A DNA stretch of 64,000 nt from positions 105,439-169,438 of the forward strand of contig QHYZ01000058.1 in the NCBI GenBank assembly GCA_003225295.1. The letters are read 5' to 3'. Source of the stretch: Acidobacteriota bacterium. GTDB taxonomy: Bacteria > Acidobacteriota > Terriglobia > Acidiferrales > UBA7541. The notes under the pieces were generated by a model, which searched no databases, was not told the DNA's origin, and worked only from the letters and a program-made list of their open reading frames with translations. Shown here one piece after another: positions 1-8,955 of the stretch; the first letter of the stretch is position 1, and each line of letters starts with the position of its first letter. The position numbers and the translations under genes are program-made.

Positions 1-913
1 GCTGCGCTGCCGGCGGCGCCGAGTTTGCCCGCGCATAGATGAAATCCGCCGTCAACACCAGAATCACCGTGAGAGAGGCCACTGCCGCCGCCATCATCCA
101 ACGCCGCTGCCGCCGGTTCTGCGATTCCAACAACCGCTTTTCCGCATCGTTCACCGCTCCCCGAGCGTTCTTGTCATGCGCGGCGGCCTGCCATTCCCTC
201 AGGATCAGCAACGTCGCCGCGCCAAAAATAAAGACAAAAAAGAACAGTTCATTGCGGACAATGGGCCCCAGAATGGCCATCTCCACCTTGCTCGAAGGCA
301 GCCAGCGCGCCTCGCTCAATTCATGTATCCCGGTGAGTGCCAGTTGAAACGCCACCAGCATCAGAATGACGCTGGTGGCCGCGAAAAAGCGGTGCAACGG
401 CACGCGCAAAGTGCCCTTAAAGAAGAACAGCCCAACCGCCACGGCGGCCGCGATCCCCACAATCGTTCCGATCCAGGTCTGCAACCCCTCGCTAGAAAGC
501 TCCACGGCGCGCAGAATCAGCGCCAGCTCCGCCCCCTCGCGCAGGACCATCAGGAAAACAAAGAGGAAAATGCCCCACCCCGCCGCACTCCCGGCGCGCT
601 CGGCATAAGCCTCCACCTTCTGCTCGATCTCTTCTTTCAGGTGACGCGCAACTCGGTTCATCCATACGATCATCGTAATGACGAACACCGAGGCGATCAG
701 CAGCATCAGCCCCTCAAACCCGTCTTCGCTGATGCGCCAGCGTTCCAGGGCCACGGCCACGCCCAGGCTGAGCGCCGCCGCCGCCGCTACGCCGTACCAC
801 ACGAAACGCACCAGGCCCCCGCGGCCGGTGCGGGAAAGATAGACGAGAATAATGCCGACGACCAGAGAAGCTTCAACGCCTTCACGAAGTGCGATGAGAA
901 AAGCCGAGAGCAC
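1..913 (-). CDS. FTR1-family high-affinity iron permease (3' end outside window)
   Basis: Membrane permease for high-affinity iron uptake of the FTR1/EfeU family. Reading the minus strand gives a protein starting VLSAFLIALREGVEASLVVG; a second LREGAELALIL motif lies about 110 residues later. The two REGxE motifs in separate membrane helices are the iron-translocating signature of the family. I read about 304 residues, then the window ends. After the last FTR1 helix the chain continues with a charged stretch, a new hydrophobic segment (AAAVASLTVILVLTADFIYA) and an Ala/Pro-rich start of an exported part, so the protein is longer than a plain permease; a DUF2318-type domain could follow, but this is inference. 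The GTG start has GGAG five bases upstream. It is divergent from the secretin gene, with two palindromes between them. Confidence 0.9.
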   Translation of the reverse strand, partial: MLSAFLIALREGVEASLVVGIILVYLSRTGRGGLVRFVWYGVAAAAALSLGVAVALERWRISEDGFEGLMLLIASVFVITMIVWMNRVARHLKEEIEQKVEAYAERAGSAAGWGIFLFVFLMVLREGAELALILRAVELSSEGLQTWIGTIVGIAAAVAVGLFFFKGTLRVPLHRFFAATSVILMLVAFQLALTGIHELSEARWLPSSKVEMAILGPIVRNELFFFVFIFGAATLLILREWQAAAHDKNARGAVNDAEKRLLESQNRRQRRWMMAAAVASLTVILVLTADFIYARANSAPPAAQ

Positions 914-964
914 AAAAACTCCAGTTGTTAGTAATTTGCAACTACCAATTCAGTGTACCGCACT

Positions 965-997
965 GACGGATTTCCGTCAACCGGACCAACTTGGTCC
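965..997. promoter_or_regulatory. Two adjacent palindromes in the divergent permease/secretin promoter region
   Basis: GACGGATTTCCGTC (965-978, 6-bp arms, 2-nt centre) is followed four bases later by GGACCAACTTGGTCC (983-997, 7-bp arms, 1-nt centre). Both lie in the 122-bp gap between the divergent genes. A possible rightward promoter (TTGGTC at 991-996, TAGGTT at 1014-1019) would overlap the second palindrome, so a dimeric regulator bound here could control one or both genes. The regulator is unknown; an iron- or redox-responsive one is only a guess from the neighbour. Confidence 0.45.
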
Positions 998-1035
998 TAT
1001 TTACTCTCCGAGTTAGGTTATCCTGTCTGACGCTC

Positions 1036-4000
1036 ATGCGCACCATCCAGCTAAGTTCCTCCTTGCTCTTGTTGCTACTGTCTTGTCGGCAGCTTCTCGC
1101 CGAGGCCTCACCATGGGAACCTCAAACCACCATGGTGCGACCCGATTCGAAGCGCGCACAGAAGGCTGCCGAGCGGGGCAACCAATCGGAAGCCGCAGGG
1201 CGCTTCGAGGAAGCCCTGGCGGCCTACCAAGAGGCCGCGCGTTATGCCCCTGAGGATGCCCATATCGTCGCACGAGGTGTAGCGCTGCGCTCCAAGCTGG
1301 TTCGCGGACACGTCGAGGCTGCCGAACGTGCTGCCTTGGCAGGTCATCTGGACCAGGCTACTGCGGAATTGGGAGCGGCACTCCAAGTCGATCCCGGAAA
1401 CACGATCGTCGCGGAGCGTCTCACGCAACTCAAAACCATGGAGACTGAGCCCGGCCGAAGGCCCCTGACGGCAATTTCCGGCCTTCCTCGTCTCCAACCG
1501 CAAGCCGGAAAACGCAATTTGAACCTGCGCGGCGATACCAGGACGGCCTACGAAGAGTTGGCGGGCCTGTTTGGCATCAAAGCGACGCTTGATCCGGACA
1601 TCAATGTCAGGAATGTGCGGCTGCACGTCGATAATGTTGATTTCTATACCGGCATGGCCCTTCTTGGTACGCAAGTGGGGGCCTTTTGGCGCCCCTTGAA
1701 TGCCACGACGATATTTGTGGCTCAAGACACGCCGGAGAAGCGGCGGATGTACGCCGTGGTGGCCGAGCAGACCTTTCCCCTCTCCGCGGCCGTCGGCCCG
1801 GAGGAGGTGACCGAGATGCTGCGCGTCCTTCGCGACATCACTGGAGCCACGCGCGTCGATCTTGACACTCGCAGCCGCACCATTACCATGCGCGACACGC
1901 CGGAGCGGCTGGCCCTGGCCGGTGAACTGATCGATCAACTCGAGAGGGCCCGCGGCGAAGTTATGCTGGAAATCGAGCTCCTCGAAGTCGACCGCAACAA
2001 GGCCCGCGGTCTTGGAATTACGCCTCCGGCTTCAGAGCAGCTGATCGCGCTGAGTTCCAACGACCTGAACCAGCTCAAATCATCGACCAACCTGACCAAC
2101 CTGCTCACCAACATTCAGCAAGTCTTCGCGGGAAAAGGATTCTCCAGCATCCCGGCCGTCCTTCCCGTGGGTGGTGGCTTGACCACTTTTCTACTCACTC
2201 TGCCCACCGCCGCGGCCAATTTCTCCGATTCTCTCTCGCTCGTCGAAAGTGGGCGCCAGGTTCTGCTGCGTGCGCAAAACGGAAAGCCGGCCAGCTTGTT
2301 CGTCGGCGATCGTTTTCCGATTACCCTCTCCTTGCTGTCCGGAAGCCTGGGGACCGGAGGCGCGTTGACGGGCGTGCCCCGCGCCACAATTTTCCCGGAA
2401 ACTAGTTTCTCCGTCGCGGCCAATCCCTCCGCGCTGGTTGCCAATAGATTTACCGGCGGCACGCTCCCCGATCTGGCGGTCGTTTTTGACGATCCGAAGG
2501 CCAACACCTTTGTCATCCTGCAGAATCAAGACAATGGAAACTTTGTGCAGGTCACTCCATCGCCGATCACACTAGGTGCCAACGAAACCGGCCAGGTCGC
2601 CATTGGTAGCGGGGTCTTCCGCAACGACACCACAAAATTTTCCACCATCCAGCCGCCCGATGTGGTCCTGGTAAATTCCACTTCGAATAACGTTTCGGTG
2701 TTATTGGGGAGCAGCGACACCAGCGGCAAAGCCACCGGACTCTTTACAGAAGCGCCCGGCTCCCCTTTGGCTGTTGGGAATAATCCAAGGTCCGTAATCG
2801 TCGCTGATTTTAACGGTGACGGTTTTCTGGACCTGGCCGTCGCCAATCAAGGTGACAATTCCATCTCTCTTTTCCGGGGAAATGGAGACGGAACATTTGC
2901 GGAGTTTCCGGGCTCGCCCTTCAAGCTGACGAATACCACCACGATTTCGGAAACCGCCCCGGTCGCCATGGTCAGCGCAAATTTTCGGAACAGCAGCAAC
3001 ACCATCAACAGCAGCCCTCTGGTGGACCTCGCCGTCGCAAATCAGGGCTCGAACAACGTAGCCATTTTGCTGAGTTCCGTTGATCAGAATCTGAATGTCA
3101 CTCTCACCGAGGCCCCCAGTTCGCCTATCTCGGTCGGAACTAATCCCGTGGCGATGGCCACGGGAGACTTGGATGCTGACGGCGTTCCGGACTTGGCCGT
3201 CCTGAATCAGGGCACGGCCGCAGTTGCGGGCACCATTTCGGTCTTGCTGGGTAGCAGTAATTTGGATGGCACATTCACCGAAGCCAGTGGCTCTGCGCTG
3301 CCGACGGCGACGACTCCGGCTGGCATTGTGATCGCCAATTTTGCCAACGGCGCGGTGCCGGACATAGCGGTGACCAACAAAGGCTCCGGCACGCTCGGCG
3401 TTTATATCGGTCAAGGGCATGGCACCTTTGCCTCGCGCCTGGAAATCAATGTTCCCGCGGGGCCCTCCGCGCTGATCGCCTCACCATTGACCAGCGGTGG
3501 ACTTCCTGATGTCGCTTTGGTGTCCCAGGATCCGGCCGCTGGGCAAGGCGTGGTGACGGTGATTCAGGATTCCTCGAATTTCGCCAGCAGCACCACCGGC
3601 GGCGCGGCGCAAACGCCTTATCCGGCTTCGGAATATGTCGATCTCGGGGTGAAGATAAAGGCCACGCCCACGCTTCATCCCAATAATGAAGTGACTTTGT
3701 TACTGGAGTTCGAGATTCGCTCGTTGGCCGGCTCCAGCGTGAATGGGATTCCCGTCCTCTCCAATCGGACGCTGACGCAAACCGTTCGCGTCAAGGAGGA
3801 TGAACCGACCCTGATTGGCGGTCTAACCGATGCGGAAGAAACCCACTCGATCACCGGGCTGCCGGGTTTCGCGGAACTCCCGGTCGCTGGATACGCGTTC
3901 GGGGGACGGCATAATTCGCTTCAGGATACGGAACTTCTGATCCTGGTCACGCCGCGCAAGTTGCGCCTGGCGGATCATCTCACGAGGACGATTTTCGCAG

Positions 4001-4077
4001 GTCGCGGCGATACCGGGGGCCACGCAACCCCCACTCCAGGAACTCTGCAATCGCCTGCCCCACCGCCTCAACCCTGA
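1036..4077 (+). CDS. TPR-secretin (GspD/PilQ-type) protein with an inserted FG-GAP propeller
   Basis: Outer-membrane secretin-like protein of 1013 residues, with a signal peptide (residues 1-24, long Leu run). TPR-like helices lie at about 45-135, and a secretin N-domain-type region at about 160-305. The secretin core starts at about 308 (VMLEIELLEVDRNKARGLGI) and reaches FVGDRFPITLSL at 422-433. It then stops: residues about 445-860 hold seven FG-GAP/VCBS-like repeats, each with a PD/LD-(L/V)A(V/L) strand (near 479, 541, 599, 663, 719, 775, 824; one carries DFNGDGFLDLAV). The secretin core resumes at 867 (YVDLGVKIKATPTL) and ends with the usual TELLILVTPR strand. The ATG at 1036 was preferred to the upstream TTG at 991 because it begins the signal peptide. 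No other type II/III or pilus genes are adjacent, so substrate and system are unknown. Confidence 0.88.
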   Translation: MRTIQLSSSLLLLLLSCRQLLAEASPWEPQTTMVRPDSKRAQKAAERGNQSEAAGRFEEALAAYQEAARYAPEDAHIVARGVALRSKLVRGHVEAAERAALAGHLDQATAELGAALQVDPGNTIVAERLTQLKTMETEPGRRPLTAISGLPRLQPQAGKRNLNLRGDTRTAYEELAGLFGIKATLDPDINVRNVRLHVDNVDFYTGMALLGTQVGAFWRPLNATTIFVAQDTPEKRRMYAVVAEQTFPLSAAVGPEEVTEMLRVLRDITGATRVDLDTRSRTITMRDTPERLALAGELIDQLERARGEVMLEIELLEVDRNKARGLGITPPASEQLIALSSNDLNQLKSSTNLTNLLTNIQQVFAGKGFSSIPAVLPVGGGLTTFLLTLPTAAANFSDSLSLVESGRQVLLRAQNGKPASLFVGDRFPITLSLLSGSLGTGGALTGVPRATIFPETSFSVAANPSALVANRFTGGTLPDLAVVFDDPKANTFVILQNQDNGNFVQVTPSPITLGANETGQVAIGSGVFRNDTTKFSTIQPPDVVLVNSTSNNVSVLLGSSDTSGKATGLFTEAPGSPLAVGNNPRSVIVADFNGDGFLDLAVANQGDNSISLFRGNGDGTFAEFPGSPFKLTNTTTISETAPVAMVSANFRNSSNTINSSPLVDLAVANQGSNNVAILLSSVDQNLNVTLTEAPSSPISVGTNPVAMATGDLDADGVPDLAVLNQGTAAVAGTISVLLGSSNLDGTFTEASGSALPTATTPAGIVIANFANGAVPDIAVTNKGSGTLGVYIGQGHGTFASRLEINVPAGPSALIASPLTSGGLPDVALVSQDPAAGQGVVTVIQDSSNFASSTTGGAAQTPYPASEYVDLGVKIKATPTLHPNNEVTLLLEFEIRSLAGSSVNGIPVLSNRTLTQTVRVKEDEPTLIGGLTDAEETHSITGLPGFAELPVAGYAFGGRHNSLQDTELLILVTPRKLRLADHLTRTIFAGRGDTGGHATPTPGTLQSPAPPPQP

Positions 4078-4195
4078 CCTTCTTGCTCATTGCCAAAGCA
4101 CATATTCCGGGAGGCCATCCATTATTGTCCGGAGCGAAGATGCGCACTTCCGCCGAAACACCAAGAGGAGACTCTTCGACTGGTGCGTCGATGAG

Positions 4196-5170
4196 CTACG
4201 GCAGAGCCTCGAACACTACGATTGGCTGGTACGTGCGCGGCACGACGGCTTCGGCAATGGCGATGAGCTTATCCTGCTGGCTGAACACCCGCAGCCGCGG
4301 CGGCTTCGGTTCACCACCATCCAGCTGGGTCGTACCGCCGGGAGGCGTCTCGACGCGGCCCGGCTGAAGCTGCGCGAGGGTAATATTGAACTTCGTGCCA
4401 TGACGCACGCGCTTTTCGATCACCGGTAAAACGTTAACCCGCGGAAAATTAGCCAGCAGGTTTTCGAGGGGGATCAGGCAGTCCACGAATTTCCCGGCCT
4501 GCTTGGCTTCCGCGAGTTCCTCCAGGGTGATCGCTTGCTCCAGCGAAAACTCTCCCACAGCGGTGCGCGTGATTTCCGCCAGGTGCGCGCCGCACCCCAG
4601 CTTCTGCCCCATCTCATGCGCCAGCGAACGGATATATGTGCCGGATGAGCACTCGATGACAAAGCGCGCGATGCGGTCTTCAATCTCTCTAAGCTTGTAC
4701 TCGTAGATCTCGACTTCCACGGCCTTCAGCTCGACGGCCTGTTTCTTTCGCGCCAGCTCGTACGCCGGGCGCCCTTTCACTTTCTTCGCGGAAAATGACG
4801 GGGGCGTCTGCGCGAACCGACCCATGCGCTCCGCGGCAAGCTTTTCGACGGAGGCAGCATCCAGCGCCGGCGCGGCGTCTGGCCCCTGCGCTTGGCCATC
4901 GGAATCGTACGTATCCGTCGCGAAGCCGAATCGAAAACCCGCCTCATAGCGTTTACGGCGCCCGGCATAGAACTGCACCAGCCGCGTGGCCCGGCCGAGC
5001 AGCAGCACCAGAACACCCGTCGCCAGCGGATCAAGTGTGCCCAGATGTCCGATCTGCCGGAAACCCGCCAAATGACGAACCGCATCGACCACGTCGTGCG
5101 ACGTTTTCCCTTTCGGTTTATGGATGACGAGCGCGCCGTCGATCGGCGCCGGCTGTGGTTGTCGCGGCAT
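4196..5170 (-). CDS. truB: tRNA pseudouridine(55) synthase TruB
   Basis: Converts uridine 55 in the T-loop of tRNAs to pseudouridine. The 324-residue protein opens with the family N-terminus GALVIHKPKGKTSHDVVDAV and carries GHLGTLDPLATGVL, whose Asp is the catalytic nucleophile; KRYEAGFRFG and SSGTYIRSLAHEMG are further TruB blocks. The C-terminal 80 residues fit the smaller TruB C-terminal RNA-binding region. It is the last gene of the rimP-nusA-infB-DUF503-rbfA-truB series, 167 bp after rbfA. It is convergent with the secretin gene, 118 bp away, with no strong terminator visible between them. Confidence 0.97.
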   Translation of the reverse strand: MPRQPQPAPIDGALVIHKPKGKTSHDVVDAVRHLAGFRQIGHLGTLDPLATGVLVLLLGRATRLVQFYAGRRKRYEAGFRFGFATDTYDSDGQAQGPDAAPALDAASVEKLAAERMGRFAQTPPSFSAKKVKGRPAYELARKKQAVELKAVEVEIYEYKLREIEDRIARFVIECSSGTYIRSLAHEMGQKLGCGAHLAEITRTAVGEFSLEQAITLEELAEAKQAGKFVDCLIPLENLLANFPRVNVLPVIEKRVRHGTKFNITLAQLQPGRVETPPGGTTQLDGGEPKPPRLRVFSQQDKLIAIAEAVVPRTYQPIVVFEALP

Positions 5171-5337
5171 TCTGGAGTTGTCAGTCTTTGCTTTCTGGTT
5201 TTAAGTCTTGACCATCGAACTTGACTGAATTCCTTTCGATGGCGCCCTGCAATGCGGCTTCGGGAGCGCTTGGAGGGCAACCATGGCGGCTTTCTCCCTT
5301 TATGAACTGAAAACTGACCGCCGATCACCGAAAACTC

Positions 5338-5706
5338 TCAAGGCGCGGATGGATTGTCCTTCTTCATTTCCTTCAAGAGCCGTTCGATGCGCTCGACATG
5401 CTCCTGGGAAAGATCCAGCGTGAAATGCAGTTCCGGCACGCGGCGAAGCTGCAGCCGCTCGACCAGCTCCCCGCGGATGTATCCGGAAGCATGTTCCAGC
5501 GCCTTAATGGCATCGGACTGCTCCTTATTCGTTCCCTTGACACTGATGAACACCCGCGCGTGTTTCATGTCCGGCTGGACGCGCACTTCGCTGGCGACTA
5601 CGCTTACTTCCAGCCGCGGATCCTTCAGCTCCCCCGCCAGCATGGCATTGATTTCGTGTGCGATTTCCTCGCCCACGCGTTCGTGTCGGTGATTGGCTGG
5701 ACTCAT
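5338..5706 (-). CDS. rbfA: Ribosome-binding factor A
   Basis: Small KH-like protein that binds the 30S subunit and helps late 16S rRNA maturation. The 122-residue sequence has the family pattern: HERVGEEIAHEINAML at the N-terminus, KDPRL, DMKHARVFISV in the centre, and RRVPELHFTLDLS near the end. Length is normal for the family. It sits 20 bp after the DUF503 gene in the nusA operon, the common place for rbfA. Confidence 0.96.
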   Translation of the reverse strand: MSPANHRHERVGEEIAHEINAMLAGELKDPRLEVSVVASEVRVQPDMKHARVFISVKGTNKEQSDAIKALEHASGYIRGELVERLQLRRVPELHFTLDLSQEHVERIERLLKEMKKDNPSAP

Positions 5707-5726
5707 GGCCGTCCCGGAAACACTCT

Positions 5727-6008
5727 CTATACAATCTCGACCGCTTGATGGATCAAAAATGAGCCGAGGAGGCTGTCCGCCTCGTCCAAAACCTTCTGCA
5801 GCACTTCCCTCAAGTGCTTTTCTTCATTCGAAATCGTGACAATCCCGACGACCGATCTTTGCCAGGTGTCCTGATGCTCCAGCTCCGCCACGGCCACATT
5901 GAAATCCCGCCGCAGCTTATCCTTCAAGCTGCGCAGAACCTGCCGCTTGTCCTTGAGCGATTGCGCGTCCGGGATATGCAGCTCGAGGGTGAGCAAACCG
6001 ACCGGCAT
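5727..6008 (-). CDS. DUF503 family protein (YlxP-like)
   Basis: A 93-residue protein matching the DUF503/YlxP family, often found between infB and rbfA: it starts MPVGLLTLELHIPDAQSLKD and has the conserved KDKRQVLRSLKDKLRRDFNV block followed by ELEHQDTWQRSVVGIVTIS. The biochemical role is unsettled; genomic context here and in Firmicutes ties it to ribosome assembly. It lies 28 bp after infB and 20 bp before rbfA, so it is almost certainly cotranscribed. Confidence 0.92.
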   Translation of the reverse strand: MPVGLLTLELHIPDAQSLKDKRQVLRSLKDKLRRDFNVAVAELEHQDTWQRSVVGIVTISNEEKHLREVLQKVLDEADSLLGSFLIHQAVEIV

Positions 6009-6036
6009 GAGCGGCTCCGGGGGACAGTTTGGCGGA

Positions 6037-8940
6037 TTATTTCTTACCGGCGGGCCCGCCGCCCTGTCCGGCGGCTTCCGCGGCGCTCATCTTGGTAACG
6101 TTAAAGCATTCCAGGATGTCGCCGACCTTTACGTCGTTGAAATTGGCGACGCCCGCGCCGCATTCGAAACCCGTGCGGACTTCACTGGCGTCATCCTTGA
6201 AGCGCTTCAAAGAGCTGAGCTTCGATGTGTAAATCACCGCCCCGTCGCGCAGCACGCGGACTTGCGCGTCACGCTTCAGGATGCCGTCGACCACGTAACA
6301 GCCTGCGATCGTCCCTGCGCCTTTGACGCGGAACGTGTTGCGCACTTCCGCCCGGCCCAGATACGCTTCGGTGACCACCGGCTCGAGCAGGCCTTCCATG
6401 GCCTTCTTCAGCTCGTCGGAAACTTCATAGATGATTGTGTGCGTGCGGATGTCCACATGCTCCTGCTGCGCCAGGTCCAGGGCCTTGCGGTCCGGCCGCA
6501 CGCCGAACGCAATCACAATCGCGCCGGATGCAGAAGCGAGCAGCACGTCGTTCTCCGTCACCGCACCGACGCCCGAGCCGATGATCTTCAGCTTCACCTG
6601 GTCGGTCGAAAGTTTGGGCAGCATTTCGCTGAGCACTTCGACCGAACCCTGCACGTCGCCCTTGATGACAATCCCCAATTCCTTGACGTCCCCAGCCTTC
6701 AGTTGCTCGTGGAGCTGGTCGAGCGTGATGCGCGAGCCGCTGATACGCGCCATCGCCGCATCGCGCTGCTTGCCCTGGCGGTACTCAACGATGTGCCGAG
6801 CCTTGGCTTCGTCGGTGACCTGGAAGAGGTCTCCCGCGTCCGGCACTCCCTGCAGACCGAGCACTTCGACGGGCGTCGAGGGGGGCGCGTCCTTGACGAC
6901 CCGGCCACGATCGTCAAACATCGCACGGACTTTGCCGAATACCGACCCGCAAATGAAGAAGTCCCCCGAGTTCAGCGTGCCATTTTGCACCAGGATCGTT
7001 GCTACCGGGCCGCGTCCCTTATCCACGCGTGATTCGAGTACCGTGCCCGTCGCCGGCGCATCGGGATTGGCCTTGAGCTCCCGCAAATCGGCCACCAACA
7101 AAATCGTTTCGAGCAACTTCTCGATGCCCTGCTTCTTTTTCGCGGAAACTTCCACGAACTCCGTATCGCCGCCCCACTCGGCGGGTATCAGGCTGGCTTC
7201 CGTGAGTTGCCTCTTCACGCGCTCCAGTTGCGCTTCCGGCTTGTCGATCTTGTTGATGGCCACGATGATGGGCACCTTCGCGGCTCTGGCGTGGTCGATC
7301 GCTTCTTTTGTTTGCGGCATGACGCCGTCATCGGCGGCCACGACCAGCACCACGATGTCGGTAACCTTCGCGCCTCGCGCGCGCATGCGTGTAAACGCTT
7401 CGTGACCCGGTGTATCCACGAACACGACGGCGCGATCATTGACGACCACCTTGTAAGCACCGATGTGCTGCGTGATGCCACCCGCTTCGCCAGCGGCAAC
7501 ATCGGCTTCACGAATGGCGTCGAGCAAACTCGTTTTACCGTGATCCACGTGGCCCATGACCGTCACCACGGGCGGACGCGGCTTCAAACTTTCCTTAGTC
7601 TCTTCCTTGGCAACTTCCAGCACCATCTCCTCTTCCAGGGAGACGACGCTGACCACTCCGCTGAACGATTCGGCAAGGGTGGTGGCCGTCGGAACGTCCA
7701 ACGCCTGGTTGATGCTGGCGAAGACGCCCCGGTCGAGCAGGTTCTTCAAGAGGTCCTTGGCGCGCACATCCAGCTTTTCGGCCAGTTCGCGAATGGTGAT
7801 GCCTTCGGTGATGGTCACCTCGCGCGGCGGACGCGGCTCGGGCGGCGCGATAACCGCGACAGCCGAGCTGCGGCCCGCGCCCGGACGCTGCCGGGTGGGG
7901 TGCAGTTTGCGTTCACCCTCTTGCTCGCGCTTATCCGCAACGGGACGCTGGCGCTGGGGCGGCTTGCGGGTGTAAAGCGGCTTACCCGGCTCCGCCTTCG
8001 GCGGCATTTTCTCTGGAAAGGGCGGCAACATTCCTGGACGCCCGGGCGCGCGGGGGCCCGGACGAGTGCCTGTCGGCAGCGGGCCGCGACGCTGCTCAAA
8101 AGGCCGGGATTGTGGTCCACCCGGACCTCCGGGGCCGCCCGATCGAGGCGTGAATGGCCGTCCCTGGCCGCCGGGTTGCTGTGGACGCATCGGCTGCCCG
8201 GGACGCGGGCCGCTGGTGCGAGAACTCGGCGACGAATCGGGCAAGGGTCCACGATTGCCAGTAGGCAGCGGACCGCGATTTCCGGTCGGCAATGGCCGAG
8301 CCGGACCGCCTGGTCTACCCGGCGCACCAGTACGTGCGGGTGCGGAGGCTGCCGGACGCATGGCAGAAGGCGGTGTAGCGGGCGGGGCGACAGGTCGCGC
8401 TGGTGCAGCGGGTCGGGCGGCAGGCGTTGCTGGCGTCCCCGCGGGCGCTGCGGGACGAATGGGACTGGCTGCCGGCGCGGTCGTCGGGGCCGGCGCAGCC
8501 GGCTTCGCCGGCGGCGGAGCCACGACGGGCACAGAAGCCGGAGCCTTCAATGCCACTGGTGCAGCCGCCGAGGGTGTGTCCGGTGCGATGGGCTTCGCCA
8601 CTGGCACAGCAGGAACGGCAGGCGCGCTCGGTTTCACCGCGGCTGGCGCCACGCTCACTGGCGGAGCTGCTGTAGGAGCAACCGGCCTCATCCGCGCGGC
8701 TTTCGCCGCCGCGTCCTTGGCTTCTTTTTCCGCTTTGGCAGCCGCTTCCTCTTGTGCTTCGGCTTCGGCGGCTCCCTGAATCTTCTTGCGTACCTTCTCG
8801 GCGACGTCTGCGGGGATCGAGCTGGAATGCGTCTTCTTTTCCGTGACGCCGTAACCGGGCAACAGGTCAATGATGGCTTTGGCCTTCACCTCGAGTTCGC
8901 GGGCTAGCTCGTTAATGCGGACTTGATTTGCGTCGGTCAT
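6037..8940 (-). CDS. infB: Translation initiation factor IF-2
   Basis: GTPase that brings fMet-tRNA to the 30S subunit and promotes subunit joining. The 967-residue protein has an IF2_N helical domain at residues 1-55 and a long Ala/Pro/Gly-rich linker (about 80-370) containing the repeated unit GPLPTGNR. A second IF2_N-type domain follows ([20 protein letters not shown]), then the G domain with GHVDHGKTS (G1), DTPGHEAF (G3) and NKID (G4), and the beta-barrel and C-terminal domains. The ATG has CGGAG upstream. It starts 15 bp after nusA; no ylxR/L7Ae-like gene lies between them, unlike in many Firmicutes. Confidence 0.98.
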   Translation of the reverse strand: MTDANQVRINELARELEVKAKAIIDLLPGYGVTEKKTHSSSIPADVAEKVRKKIQGAAEAEAQEEAAAKAEKEAKDAAAKAARMRPVAPTAAPPVSVAPAAVKPSAPAVPAVPVAKPIAPDTPSAAAPVALKAPASVPVVAPPPAKPAAPAPTTAPAASPIRPAAPAGTPATPAARPAAPARPVAPPATPPSAMRPAASAPARTGAPGRPGGPARPLPTGNRGPLPTGNRGPLPDSSPSSRTSGPRPGQPMRPQQPGGQGRPFTPRSGGPGGPGGPQSRPFEQRRGPLPTGTRPGPRAPGRPGMLPPFPEKMPPKAEPGKPLYTRKPPQRQRPVADKREQEGERKLHPTRQRPGAGRSSAVAVIAPPEPRPPREVTITEGITIRELAEKLDVRAKDLLKNLLDRGVFASINQALDVPTATTLAESFSGVVSVVSLEEEMVLEVAKEETKESLKPRPPVVTVMGHVDHGKTSLLDAIREADVAAGEAGGITQHIGAYKVVVNDRAVVFVDTPGHEAFTRMRARGAKVTDIVVLVVAADDGVMPQTKEAIDHARAAKVPIIVAINKIDKPEAQLERVKRQLTEASLIPAEWGGDTEFVEVSAKKKQGIEKLLETILLVADLRELKANPDAPATGTVLESRVDKGRGPVATILVQNGTLNSGDFFICGSVFGKVRAMFDDRGRVVKDAPPSTPVEVLGLQGVPDAGDLFQVTDEAKARHIVEYRQGKQRDAAMARISGSRITLDQLHEQLKAGDVKELGIVIKGDVQGSVEVLSEMLPKLSTDQVKLKIIGSGVGAVTENDVLLASASGAIVIAFGVRPDRKALDLAQQEHVDIRTHTIIYEVSDELKKAMEGLLEPVVTEAYLGRAEVRNTFRVKGAGTIAGCYVVDGILKRDAQVRVLRDGAVIYTSKLSSLKRFKDDASEVRTGFECGAGVANFNDVKVGDILECFNVTKMSAAEAAGQGGGPAGKK

Positions 8941-8955
8941 GCGCTCCGTTCTCGA

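Noticed and set aside
176..931. 251-codon plus-strand frame at the left edge
   Set aside because: The minus strand reads a clear FTR1 permease with both REGxE motifs, so this is its shadow.
7207..8907. 566-codon and 237-codon plus-strand frames
   Set aside because: Antisense to infB; low-complexity Arg/Gly and Gly/Ala runs come from the Pro/Ala-rich linker on the other strand.
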